Below are positions 15,759 through 23,797 of a DNA stretch of 32,767 nucleotides, one piece after another. How positions within the stretch are numbered: the first letter of the stretch is position 1; every line of letters begins with the position of its first letter. This DNA is from Stenotrophomonas sp. PS02289 (GTDB taxonomy: Bacteria; Pseudomonadota; Gammaproteobacteria; Xanthomonadales; Xanthomonadaceae). The stretch is taken from assembly GCF_029960115.1 (NCBI RefSeq), contig NZ_JASCOZ010000039.1, forward strand, positions 1 to 32,767, written 5' to 3'. A program made the position numbers and the translations under genes. The notes under the pieces are model-generated. The model searched no databases and had not been told where the DNA came from. It saw only the letters and a program-made list of their open reading frames with translations.

Positions 15759-18704
15759 ATGGACGTCGACGTCGGCTTCTATCGTGAAAACCCAGTTTAC
15801 CGAAGTTGGGCGAATCATACGTTGAGCTTCGCGGCCACTGGGCTAGGAAATGAATCGCCTGGATTCAGAAAGCCTCAACGCGCTGCCGCTTTCGCTGTCC
15901 TCTCCCATCTTGACTCCGAGCCAGAAGTACCCGCAGTTGTTGTCATGCCCACTGGCACAGGCAAGACAGACACAATCTTTGCAACCATGTTGGCGGGCCG
16001 ATTCCGAAGAACACTGTTGATCGTACCTACAGACGCTCTGCGCACCCAAATCGGCGGTCGACTGGCAAGTTTGCAACGCCTAAGGGACATACATGCAATT
16101 ACGGATCAAGTACTGTCACCAGTCGTCCATTGCATAGACGGACGCGACTCCGCGCTTGAGTCGCAGTCGATCACATCTAGCAACGTCGCTATCGCAACTC
16201 CATCTGCGCTTGCGCGCTTGACTAACGACGAGCTCAGAGATTTCGCAGCTCATTTTAGCCACCTCGTATTTGATGAAGCTCATCACGTGGCAGCTGCGAC
16301 TTGGGGACGGATTCGAAATGCGTTCGGTTCCAAGCCTGCAATTCACTTCACCGCCACCCCCTTCCGGGAAGATCAGAAGCGACTCAATGGAAAGATCATC
16401 TTCAACTATAGTTTAAGCCAGGCACAAGTTGACAACTACTTTCAGAAGATCGAGTTCTTCCCTGTAAGGGAGTATGTGACCACTGCCATTGATAGAACTA
16501 TCGCACTGAAGGCCGTTGAGCTGCTGTCTGGCGACATAGAAGCAGGCTTTGACCACATCCTCATCGCTCGATGTGCAACTATCGCTGGTGCAAAGCGCGT
16601 TTTCAATATTTACCGTGACATTGGGATTCAGTTCGAACCCGTCATCATCCATAGCAGGAACCAGACGACCAAGGAGCGAGATCTTAATCGAATTCATAAT
16701 CGAAGCAGCCGAATCGTAGTCTGCGTCGACATGTTCGGCGAAGGCTTTGATCTCCCTGAGCTAAAGATTGCGGCCATTCACGATAAGCATCAAAGCCCAG
16801 CGGTGACACTCCAGTTCATTGGACGCTTGACTAGGACTGATTCACGACTCGGGACAGCAAAATTTGTAGCCAATGTTGCCAATCAGCGAAGCGACAGCCC
16901 GATGAGGCGCCTGTATGAGGAAAATTCAGATTGGAGTCTGATCATTCGAGAGGTTAGTGGCGAACGCATCGGAAAGGAACTGCAACGCCAGGAATTTGAG
17001 GCACGCTTTGAAGGGGAAACAGACGGCGCAAAGATCGCAGCGCTTAATCCTTCTCCAAACACCAGCTGCCTAGCGTACCGCCTCGCTCGATCCAACTGGC
17101 ATCCAAATGAAGCCAGGAATCTCGGGACGTCGGCCGAAGTAGTTGAGCTATTTTCTACAAGCGACGACCGCGCGATTGTGATGGTCGTTTCCCATCAGAC
17201 CTCCCCTGTAGAATGGGCCAAGAGCGACTCCATATCTTCTTCGAGATGGAACTTGTACCTCGCTTACTTCCGCGAGACCGACTCTACGCTCTTTATCTCG
17301 AGTACGGGAGACGAAAGACAGACCGCTCGATTCCAATCTCTGATCGCACCATCCGCCCGCCGCATCAACGGGGACGACGTGTTTAGGGTTATGTCGGGAA
17401 TCAACCGGCTTAGACTTCAGAATGTGGGCCTTACACGGTCGGGCCGTGACGTCCGATTTACTATGCACGTTGGCCAGGATGTTAATCGTGTAATTGGCGA
17501 TCTCGAGAATGGACGCGTCATCAAATCCAACATCTTTGGCACTGGCTATGCTAACGGAGAGGGCACGACCGCGGGATGTTCTGCCAAAGGAAAGCTGTGG
17601 AAAATGGACTCCGGTACCATCAATGAATGGGTTGATTGGTGTGACGTCGTTGCCGCGAAGATCAACGACCCCACCATCGACACGGCTTCAATTCTTCGCA
17701 ATGTCATGCGCGCAGAGAAGATAGTCGGCGCATGGCCTGACGGAATTTTCTTTGTCGACTGGCCAGACGCTATCGGCATCGAAACAGAGGGCCGCTGCTC
17801 CGTAACTCTCGACGGAGCTTCATGGTCCTTACTGGACACGAGGCTCGGAACACCGGTAAAGGAATCTGACGACACACTCGCTATTGCGCTTTCTTCCGTT
17901 TCCCCACACGGGGAGGAAAGTTTGCTGACCACCATCCGTGTCCACCTTGATTCGGATGGATACCATTATTCAAGTGGTCGGATCACGTTGCGAACGGGTA
18001 CTAGTGAACATCTACTCAGCGACTATCTTGATCGCGAGCGCATGCGAATGCTGCAGTCGGACGGATCCATCATCGTTGGCGACTACCGCTACTTTAGCCA
18101 TGCATCGCTTAGCGTCCTGCTTCCCCACTCATTACTATCAACGTGGGATTGGGGCAGCACAAACATCCACAAGGAATCGATGTCTCATCCACTTGACTTC
18201 GATTCCGTTCAAGGGTTCACATTCCAGAAGATATGCGATGGATATGACATCATATTCAATGACGACGGTGCCGGCGAGATTGCTGACTTAGTGGCAGTTC
18301 GTGAAATGCCCGATCATATAGTAATAGATCTTTATCACTGCAAGTACTGCGGCAGCGGCCAGAGACCGGGTGCTCGTGTAGATGATGCTTATGTGGTGGC
18401 AGGACAGGCCAGCAGGTCCGCCAAGTGGCTGCATAAGGCCCCGACGCTGTTCCAGCGCTTGATGGATAGGTACAGTGCAGGAATCACTAGTGGCACCCAA
18501 CGCCTTCTCAAGGGAACGCCAGATCATATTGACCTTCTGAGGCATAAGTCACGTGACGTTGAAGTTCGGATGGGCTTTTTCATAGTCCAACCTGCCTTCT
18601 CTGCAAGTGCGGTTACGGACAGCGTGATGACGGTTCTGGGAACCAGTTACATGTATCTGCGCGACATCGCAGACGTCGATCTTCGCGTACTCGCCAGCCC
18701 TTGA
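15759..18704 (+). CDS. SF2 DEAH-box helicase with nuclease-like C-terminus (putative defence)
   Basis: The protein is 981 aa from the ATG at 15759, which has AGGAG six bases ahead; an in-frame GTG at 15675 would add 28 residues but has no ribosome binding site. Helicase motifs: I at about 63-70 (MPTGTGKT), II at about 172-176 (FDEAHH), III (FTATPF), and VI at about 352-359 (QFIGRLTR). The middle 450 residues are unassigned. Near 840-864 the sequence DDGAGEIADLVAV, then VIDLYHCKY, has the hydrophobic-strand spacing of a PD-(D/E)xK nuclease, with D in EIAD and HxK in place of ExK. PGARVDDAYVVAGQA follows. Large helicase-nuclease fusions of this kind are typical of anti-phage and restriction loci. 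Codon and base use are clearly less GC-rich than in the core genes. A HEPN gene follows on the same strand. Confidence 0.85.
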   Translation: MDVDVGFYRENPVYRSWANHTLSFAATGLGNESPGFRKPQRAAAFAVLSHLDSEPEVPAVVVMPTGTGKTDTIFATMLAGRFRRTLLIVPTDALRTQIGGRLASLQRLRDIHAITDQVLSPVVHCIDGRDSALESQSITSSNVAIATPSALARLTNDELRDFAAHFSHLVFDEAHHVAAATWGRIRNAFGSKPAIHFTATPFREDQKRLNGKIIFNYSLSQAQVDNYFQKIEFFPVREYVTTAIDRTIALKAVELLSGDIEAGFDHILIARCATIAGAKRVFNIYRDIGIQFEPVIIHSRNQTTKERDLNRIHNRSSRIVVCVDMFGEGFDLPELKIAAIHDKHQSPAVTLQFIGRLTRTDSRLGTAKFVANVANQRSDSPMRRLYEENSDWSLIIREVSGERIGKELQRQEFEARFEGETDGAKIAALNPSPNTSCLAYRLARSNWHPNEARNLGTSAEVVELFSTSDDRAIVMVVSHQTSPVEWAKSDSISSSRWNLYLAYFRETDSTLFISSTGDERQTARFQSLIAPSARRINGDDVFRVMSGINRLRLQNVGLTRSGRDVRFTMHVGQDVNRVIGDLENGRVIKSNIFGTGYANGEGTTAGCSAKGKLWKMDSGTINEWVDWCDVVAAKINDPTIDTASILRNVMRAEKIVGAWPDGIFFVDWPDAIGIETEGRCSVTLDGASWSLLDTRLGTPVKESDDTLAIALSSVSPHGEESLLTTIRVHLDSDGYHYSSGRITLRTGTSEHLLSDYLDRERMRMLQSDGSIIVGDYRYFSHASLSVLLPHSLLSTWDWGSTNIHKESMSHPLDFDSVQGFTFQKICDGYDIIFNDDGAGEIADLVAVREMPDHIVIDLYHCKYCGSGQRPGARVDDAYVVAGQASRSAKWLHKAPTLFQRLMDRYSAGITSGTQRLLKGTPDHIDLLRHKSRDVEVRMGFFIVQPAFSASAVTDSVMTVLGTSYMYLRDIADVDLRVLASP

Positions 18705-18764
18705 TCGTTGCCGTTTCAGTACTGCTTTTCGCGCCTACTGCGTAGCATCATGACAGCAAGAAGG

Positions 18765-18802
18765 GGATCCGCACAAACGCAATTTCTTGTCTGTGTGGAT
18801 CC
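18765..18802 (+). other. Hairpin in the helicase-HEPN spacer
   Basis: GGATCCGCACA (18765-18775) pairs with TGTGTGGATCC (18792-18802), 11 positions with one non-Watson-Crick pair and a 16-base loop. No T-run follows directly. It lies between the two putative defence genes. Confidence 0.5.
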
Positions 18803-18809
18803 GATAGCA

Positions 18810-18838
18810 GTGAATTTCTCTTGTCATTCACCTTTTTT
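18810..18838 (+). terminator. Terminator-like hairpin just before the HEPN gene
   Basis: GTGAAT/ATTCAC arms (18810-18815 and 18826-18831) enclose a 10-base loop and are followed by C and six T. The stem is short and AT-rich, so termination would be partial. It ends 8 bases before the HEPN gene start, a position suited to attenuation. Confidence 0.45.
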
Positions 18839-18846
18839 CAGTGCTC

Positions 18847-20136
18847 ATGCCAGTCGACTCCAAGCAAGTCAGGAAGCTCACCTTCCTTTTGAACACAATT
18901 TTCGCGCGCAGAGGCCTCATTGACTATTCGATAGAAAACGCTCGCCGAATTGGACAGGATCGCCTGTTGCGCGAGTTTCAGCTTCCTGGTGGCCGATCTG
19001 CGTTCCTTTCGGAGAGTGGATTCGAATCCTTTCAGTCAGTTTGCCAGATACTGAGATGCTCGCATTTGGTAGAGCACACAGAACCGCACGATTCCGTCAA
19101 TGCTTTCCGAGCCATCGTTCAGAACTGCCTGTCAAACGGCGAACGTTTGAACGGAGGCCAGCGATTGGTGGATTTGGTTGTGCAAAAACTGGAACTTATG
19201 CGAAAGGACTTCTGGTATGTCGTTCCGGTTCATGGCGTCGAGTTGAATGGAATTGAATCGATTGACTTGGGATGCCTTTCACTGGAGACCCCGACAGAAC
19301 TTCGCCTTGAGGGTCGAGGTGCGAAGCTGGCGGGCACATCGTCAATTGAGGAGATGATAGGATGCGGACCGTGCTTAGTCGGCTCGGTGTTCGGTTCCGA
19401 ATCGTACGCGCGAAGGGAGTTCAAGTTCCGGACGGATGTCGCCACTGGTGTTCTCGCCGTGGTCGCAGCCGCCTCTTTCAAGCAAGGTGCCAGTCCATTT
19501 CGCATTACTACGGAAGCTGACCCGGCAGGCATACGCGCCCCTCGACGCAGCATTTCGTGGCACAGCGATAAGCCCGACGTACTGTTGACGCGCGCCGTAA
19601 TGGATCATCAGAGTTTTCGGATAGACGCTGAGTTCGCTGCCTACCTGCGGGAAGCAGCTTATGTGTCCCACATACTTGGCCTTCCAAACCAGGAGGAACT
19701 ATCCGAACTGGAGTCGGCGTTGATCAGGGGCTTGTTCTGGTTCTCAGACGCACAACGAGACACATCTCGTGTGATGCAGCTGGTGAAGTACTGGAGCTGC
19801 GCTGAGGCCATCTTCTCCGGAGAAAAGACTGGGATTACTAAGGCATTGACCGAGGGAGTCGCCATTGTTCTAGTTGCTTGCGTAAAGCATGAGCCTCCCG
19901 ATCAGTATCGCCGTCTAGTCGCTCGCTTGGCGGAGCTTTATGAGCTTCGCTGCAATGCCGTGCATGAAGCGAGACACGATCAAGTTGAGTTCGGCGATGT
20001 TGCAACCCTAAGTCACTGGACCGCGTGGATGCTACTTGGGGTAGGGGTTTTGATTCACGATGGCGGCTATACATCCTCCGAAGAAGTGAGGCGTCAGTGT
20101 CGTCGCTTGGCAAAGGTGCTTGAGCGCAGTGAATGA
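18847..20136 (+). CDS. HEPN-domain (Apea-like) putative RNase, partner of the helicase
   Basis: The protein is 429 aa from the ATG at 18847, with no clear ribosome binding site; a GTG six bases earlier is an alternative. The C-terminal 130 residues are helical and contain LYELRCNAVHEARHD, in which Arg368 and His373 form the RxxxxH motif of HEPN ribonucleases; the context (Y..R...VH) is that of Apea-like HEPN proteins. The helix SRVMQLVKYWSCAEAIF before it is also typical. The N-terminal 250 residues (IDYSIENARRIGQDRLLREF, then SLETPTELRLEGRGAKLAGT) match nothing I know and may sense the trigger. HEPN RNases are frequent effectors in abortive infection. It has the same strand and low-GC character as the helicase 142 bases upstream. 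Confidence 0.75.
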   Translation: MPVDSKQVRKLTFLLNTIFARRGLIDYSIENARRIGQDRLLREFQLPGGRSAFLSESGFESFQSVCQILRCSHLVEHTEPHDSVNAFRAIVQNCLSNGERLNGGQRLVDLVVQKLELMRKDFWYVVPVHGVELNGIESIDLGCLSLETPTELRLEGRGAKLAGTSSIEEMIGCGPCLVGSVFGSESYARREFKFRTDVATGVLAVVAAASFKQGASPFRITTEADPAGIRAPRRSISWHSDKPDVLLTRAVMDHQSFRIDAEFAAYLREAAYVSHILGLPNQEELSELESALIRGLFWFSDAQRDTSRVMQLVKYWSCAEAIFSGEKTGITKALTEGVAIVLVACVKHEPPDQYRRLVARLAELYELRCNAVHEARHDQVEFGDVATLSHWTAWMLLGVGVLIHDGGYTSSEEVRRQCRRLAKVLERSE

Positions 20137-20276
20137 TCATTCCCTTGTTTGAAGGGGACTGCCGTCGATGCGTGTGAGCCTAAAGATTGGAGGCAGCGTT
20201 GCCTTATCTCGACTTGCGGCGGTCCGATGTATTGGCTGGGCTGATGGCTCTCGCCCAGCCTGGGCTCGTACTTCAG

Positions 20277-20627
20277 CTACTTTCGCCACCAGCGCACAAC
20301 GGCCAGAATGGTGCCCCACACCCCCCGCCGCCGACGCTTCCACCCCTTCATAGACCCATACTTCCGGAACCACGCCGCCTTCCGCCGGGCCTCGTGATCC
20401 ACCTCCAGCACAAGCTTCCCCCGCGAGGCCGAGACCGTCACCCAACCACCGGACTCGAACTCCCAGCCGTACAGCCACATGCCCTGCAGCATCACTGCCG
20501 GCACGTCGACGCCTTCCTTGTACCCCTGTGCGGGAATTCGCATTCTGGTGACCCGCACCTTCTTCGGCTGGTGCCAGCTGCAGCCGGAGTGCCTGAGGGT
20601 CAGTTGTTCGATGATTGATTTACGCAT
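20277..20627 (-). CDS. SymE-like toxin
   Basis: The protein is 116 aa from the ATG at 20627, with GAGG six bases ahead. The central block (IPAQGYKEGVDVPAVMLQG, then MWLYGWEFESGGWVTVSASRGKLVLEV) follows the SymE pattern: a P.I.L.G.WL motif, then a glycine-led strand with V.V and G.LV. SymE is the SOS-induced toxin of the E. coli SymE/SymR pair, related in fold to AbrB antitoxins and reported to affect RNA and the nucleoid. The tail is strongly basic (KGWKRRRRGVW), which suits nucleic-acid binding. It is longer at both ends than the core domain. A perfect hairpin lies in its leader. It converges on the HEPN gene and may serve the same island. Confidence 0.75.
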   Translation of the reverse strand: MRKSIIEQLTLRHSGCSWHQPKKVRVTRMRIPAQGYKEGVDVPAVMLQGMWLYGWEFESGGWVTVSASRGKLVLEVDHEARRKAAWFRKYGSMKGWKRRRRGVWGTILAVVRWWRK

Positions 20628-20649
20628 GGGCAACCTCACTCGAAGTGTG

Positions 20650-20674
20650 CTCCCTCGCCGGTATGGCGAGGGAG
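20650..20674 (-). other. Perfect hairpin in the symE-like leader
   Basis: CTCCCTCGCC (20650-20659) and GGCGAGGGAG (20665-20674) form a 10-base perfect stem with a 5-base loop, starting 23 bases before the symE-like ATG. It could shape the mRNA leader or belong to an antisense RNA. Confidence 0.6.
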
Positions 20675-20682
20675 TCGGGAGG

Positions 20683-20800
20683 TTGAAATTCGCTTAACAC
20701 ACAACAAAACGCGACGTGACGTATTCCCACGAGGGTGTTTTATTCCATCACCCTCCCGACGCGGGGGCACTTCGTTTGTTGTGTGTTGAGGAGATTTCAA
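20683..20800. repeat. 26-base inverted repeat upstream of symE-like gene
   Basis: The arms 20683-20708 and 20775-20800 match at 22 of 26 positions when one is inverted. The outer part is TTGAAAT and the inner part AACACACAACAAA. Between them GAGGGTG/CACCCTC (20731-20737 and 20749-20755) can form a further hairpin. The arrangement may encode a structured antisense RNA (SymR-like) or be the relic of a small mobile element. Confidence 0.6.
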
Positions 20801-21092
20801 GCTCCGAGTGCACACCCTGCATCAGATGGATACGCAGGAGGTTGCGGCTTGGTTTGGATGATAGGGGCCGGTTGGCGGGCGCGACGAATAATGGGCATGT
20901 AACGACAGTCGTTGTCGTGGCGGACACGGTTTGGCGAGGTGGTTGCGCCATGTGTGACCAGGTTGGCAGTTGGTGCGGGCGGGGTGTGGGGGCGTCGCGA
21001 TTGGACCGGAGTGCGGGGAGATCAGGTCGGCGTACACATGAACAGGCACCCATCTATGCCAAGCTATAGCCTTTGTGGCTGTGGCTTTAGGC

Positions 21093-23327
21093 ATGTCGAA
21101 CGGAATCCCCAGCGAGAGCGCCTTGGACCTTTCCGCGTGCGCGCGCGAACCCATTCGGACCCCGGGGGCTATCCAGCCCTACGGCATGCTGCTGGTGCTG
21201 GACCCCGCTTCGCTGGTGGTGATCGAACGCGCCATCTCCCAGCCGGCCGTGCTGGAAGCCCATGGCGACCCGCTGGGCCAGCCGGTGGAAGCCGTGCTGG
21301 GCGGGGCCCTGGCCGGCTGCCGCGCCGCACTGGCTGAGCTGGCTCCGGACACCACCCGCTTCCTGGGGGCGCACGCCATTGCCGGCGGCTGCACCCATCA
21401 GGTGCTGGGCCACCGGGTCGGCGACACCTTGATGGTGGAGCTGGAGCAGTCCGTGCCGGGTGAGCCGGGCTCGCTGGAAGACCTCTACCCGCAGATCCGC
21501 CAGTTCATGGGCGCGATCGAGCGGCTGGGCACCACCACGGAGTTATGCCAGCTTGCGGCCGAGCTGATCTGCGAGCTCACCGGCTTCGACCGCACCCTGG
21601 TTTACCAGTTCGACAAGGAGTGGAACGGCAAGGTGGTGGCCGAGCACCGCAACGAGGTGCTGCCGTCCTATATGGACCTGCGCTTCCCGGAATCGGACAT
21701 TCCGGCCCAGGCCCGCGCCCTGTATCGCCAGAACCGGGTGCGGCTGATCGCCGACAACAGCTACGAACCGGTGCCGCTGCTGCGCTCGCCCGAGCGCGCC
21801 GAGGCGGCACCCACCGACCTGAGCCCGGTGATGCTGCGCAGCGTCTCGCCGGTGCACCTGCAGTACATGCGCAACATGGGCACCGGCGCGTCGATGTCGG
21901 TCTCGCTGCTGCGCGAGGGCGAGCTGTGGGGGCTGATCTCCTGCCATAACCAGCAGCCGATGCGGGTGCCGTACCACGTGCGCACGGCCTGCGAGTTCAT
22001 CGGCCAGATCCTGTCGCTGCAGATCTCGCTGAAGGAACGCGCGCTCAGCGTGGAACAGCGCATCGCCCGCCGGGCAATCCAGGTGCGCCTGCTGGGCCAG
22101 ATGGCCGGCGATACCGACTTCATGAGCGCGCTGGGCCGCGATGCGAACAGCCTGCTGGCCCTCACCCAGTCCAGCGGCGCGGCCATCGTGCACCGCGGGG
22201 CTTGCCTGCTGCATGGCGACTGCCCGACCAAGGCGCAGGTGATGTCGCTGGTGCAATGGCTTGCGGTGCAGCCGCACGAGGGCGACCTGTTCCACACCGA
22301 CTCGCTCGCCGCACGCTGGAAAGAGGCGGCTGCCTTCAGTGACGTGGCCAGTGGCGTGCTGGCCATCTCCATTTCGCAGGTGCACGACAGCTTTGTCATC
22401 TGGTTCCGACCGGAGGTGGTACGCACGGTGCGCTGGGGCGGTGATCCGCGCAAGGAAGTGACCGGGCCGCTGTCGCCACGCGAGTCCTTTGAAGGCTGGA
22501 AGGAAACCGTGCAGCAACAATCGCTGCCGTGGGATGAGGTGGACGTGGATGCGGCGCTGGAACTCCGCACGGCCATCGTGGACATCGTGCTGCGCAAGGC
22601 CGAAGAGATGGCGGCCTTGAACGAGCAGCTGGTGCGCAGCAACAAAGAGCTGGAGGCGTTCTCGTATTCGGTCAGCCACGACCTGCGGGCACCATTCCGC
22701 CACATCGTCGGCTATTCGGAGCTGCTGTGGTCGTCGGCCGAGGAAAAGCTGAATAGTTCAGAAAAGCGATTCGTCGACACCATCGTCGAGTCGGCAAAAT
22801 CAGCAGGTCGTCTGGTAGATGACCTGCTCAGCTTCTCGCAGATGGGCCGGTCAACCATGGGCCAGATCTACATGGAGATGGGCACGTTGGTGGAAGATGT
22901 ACGCCGCACATTGGAGATGGAAGCCGAAGGCCGCACCATCCAGTGGACCGTCGCGCCCCTGCCCAAGGTCGAAGCCGACCCGGGCATGCTGCGGCTGGTG
23001 TGGCAGAACCTGCTGTCCAACGCGATCAAGTTCACCCGCGACACCCCTGCCCCGGCCATCGAGATCGGGCATGAGCGCACCGACACCGAAGACGTGTTCT
23101 TCGTGAAGGACAACGGCTGCGGCTTCGACATGCGCTATGTGGACAAGCTGTTCGGCGTGTTCCAGCGCCTGCACCACGCCGACGAATTCGAGGGCACGGG
23201 CATTGGCCTGGCCAACGTACACCGCATCATTACCCGCCACGGCGGCCGCGTCTGGGCCCAGGGCGAGGTGGGTGCGGGCGCAACGATCTTCTTTACGATT
23301 CCCCTGCAGCATGGAGACCCCGCATGA
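21093..23327 (+). CDS. bphP: Bacteriophytochrome histidine kinase
   Basis: This is a red/far-red photoreceptor kinase of 744 aa with PAS-GAF-PHY-HisKA-HATPase architecture. The bilin-attachment Cys16 lies in CAREPIRTPGAIQPYG. The GAF domain has PESDIP (Asp202) and SPVHLQYMRNMG (His255), the chromophore pocket residues. The PHY tongue has PRESFEGW near 462-469. The kinase has His529 in SVSHDLRAPF, an N-box (WQNLLSNAIKFT) and G-boxes (KDNGCGF, FEGTGIGLANV). The usual IQPHG reads IQPYG. ATG 21093 is chosen for the correct N-terminal spacing to the cysteine. Its stop overlaps the next ATG by four bases (ATGA), so translation is coupled to the response regulator. No heme oxygenase gene for biliverdin supply lies in the window. 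Confidence 0.95.
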   Translation: MSNGIPSESALDLSACAREPIRTPGAIQPYGMLLVLDPASLVVIERAISQPAVLEAHGDPLGQPVEAVLGGALAGCRAALAELAPDTTRFLGAHAIAGGCTHQVLGHRVGDTLMVELEQSVPGEPGSLEDLYPQIRQFMGAIERLGTTTELCQLAAELICELTGFDRTLVYQFDKEWNGKVVAEHRNEVLPSYMDLRFPESDIPAQARALYRQNRVRLIADNSYEPVPLLRSPERAEAAPTDLSPVMLRSVSPVHLQYMRNMGTGASMSVSLLREGELWGLISCHNQQPMRVPYHVRTACEFIGQILSLQISLKERALSVEQRIARRAIQVRLLGQMAGDTDFMSALGRDANSLLALTQSSGAAIVHRGACLLHGDCPTKAQVMSLVQWLAVQPHEGDLFHTDSLAARWKEAAAFSDVASGVLAISISQVHDSFVIWFRPEVVRTVRWGGDPRKEVTGPLSPRESFEGWKETVQQQSLPWDEVDVDAALELRTAIVDIVLRKAEEMAALNEQLVRSNKELEAFSYSVSHDLRAPFRHIVGYSELLWSSAEEKLNSSEKRFVDTIVESAKSAGRLVDDLLSFSQMGRSTMGQIYMEMGTLVEDVRRTLEMEAEGRTIQWTVAPLPKVEADPGMLRLVWQNLLSNAIKFTRDTPAPAIEIGHERTDTEDVFFVKDNGCGFDMRYVDKLFGVFQRLHHADEFEGTGIGLANVHRIITRHGGRVWAQGEVGAGATIFFTIPLQHGDPA

Positions 23328-23797
23328 AAGACCTTCGGCCAATTCTGCTTGTTGAGGACAACCCCAACGACGCCGAACTGACCATGGCCGCGCTGGCCCG
23401 CTGCCAGCTGCTGAACGAGGTCACGCATGTGCGTGACGGCGTGGAAGCGCTGCAGTACCTGCGCGGTGAGGGCAAGTACGACGGCCACAATCACGGTGGC
23501 CCGGTGGTGGTGCTGCTGGACCTGAAGCTGCCCAAGCTCAACGGGCTGGAAGTGCTGCAGGAGATCCGCAACGACGCCGCGCTGAGCAGTACGCCGGTGG
23601 TGATGCTGACCTCTTCGCGCGAAGAGAGTGACCTGGTGCGCAGCTACGAACTGGGCGTCAATGCGTTTGTAGTGAAGCCGGTGGATTTCACCGAGTTCCT
23701 GGAGGCGATCCAGGGGCTGGGCATGTTCTGGGGCATCACCAACCAGCCGCCCCCGCAGGGCACCCGCTATGGCTCAAAGACCCGCAAAGATGGCTGA
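23324..23797 (+). CDS. Single-domain response regulator of the phytochrome operon
   Basis: The protein is 157 aa, a CheY-like receiver of the Rcp1 type: acidic pair Glu11-Asp12, phospho-acceptor Asp66 in VLLDLKLPKLNG, Thr96 in MLTSS, and Lys118 in VVKPVD. There is no output domain, only a short tail (QPPPQGTRYGSKTRKDG). It is the probable phosphate acceptor of the phytochrome kinase, whose gene overlaps it by four bases. The 3' end overlaps the start of the hybrid kinase by 29 bases, so all three genes form one unit. Confidence 0.93.
   Translation: MKDLRPILLVEDNPNDAELTMAALARCQLLNEVTHVRDGVEALQYLRGEGKYDGHNHGGPVVVLLDLKLPKLNGLEVLQEIRNDAALSSTPVVMLTSSREESDLVRSYELGVNAFVVKPVDFTEFLEAIQGLGMFWGITNQPPPQGTRYGSKTRKDG

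Larger units (their letters stand above)
20628..21092. other. Structured gap between symE-like gene and phytochrome operon
   Basis: These 465 bases hold the symE-like leader with a hairpin and a long inverted repeat (listed separately) and, to the right, the probable promoter region of the phytochrome operon. I see no protein gene in it; the open frames are short and lack family features. Confidence 0.5.

Noticed and set aside
15759-20136. Assignment of the helicase pair to Hachiman
   Set aside because: Hachiman pairs a helicase with a DUF1837 protein encoded upstream; here the partner is downstream and has a HEPN RxxxxH motif, and no DUF1837 pattern was seen.
20137-20478. Minus-strand frame overlapping the SymE-like gene
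   Set aside because: It shares most of its length with the SymE-like gene in another frame and shows no domain pattern.
21543-22705. Long minus-strand frames (up to 386 codons) opposite the phytochrome gene
   Set aside because: Histidine/arginine-rich shadow frames of a fully supported gene.
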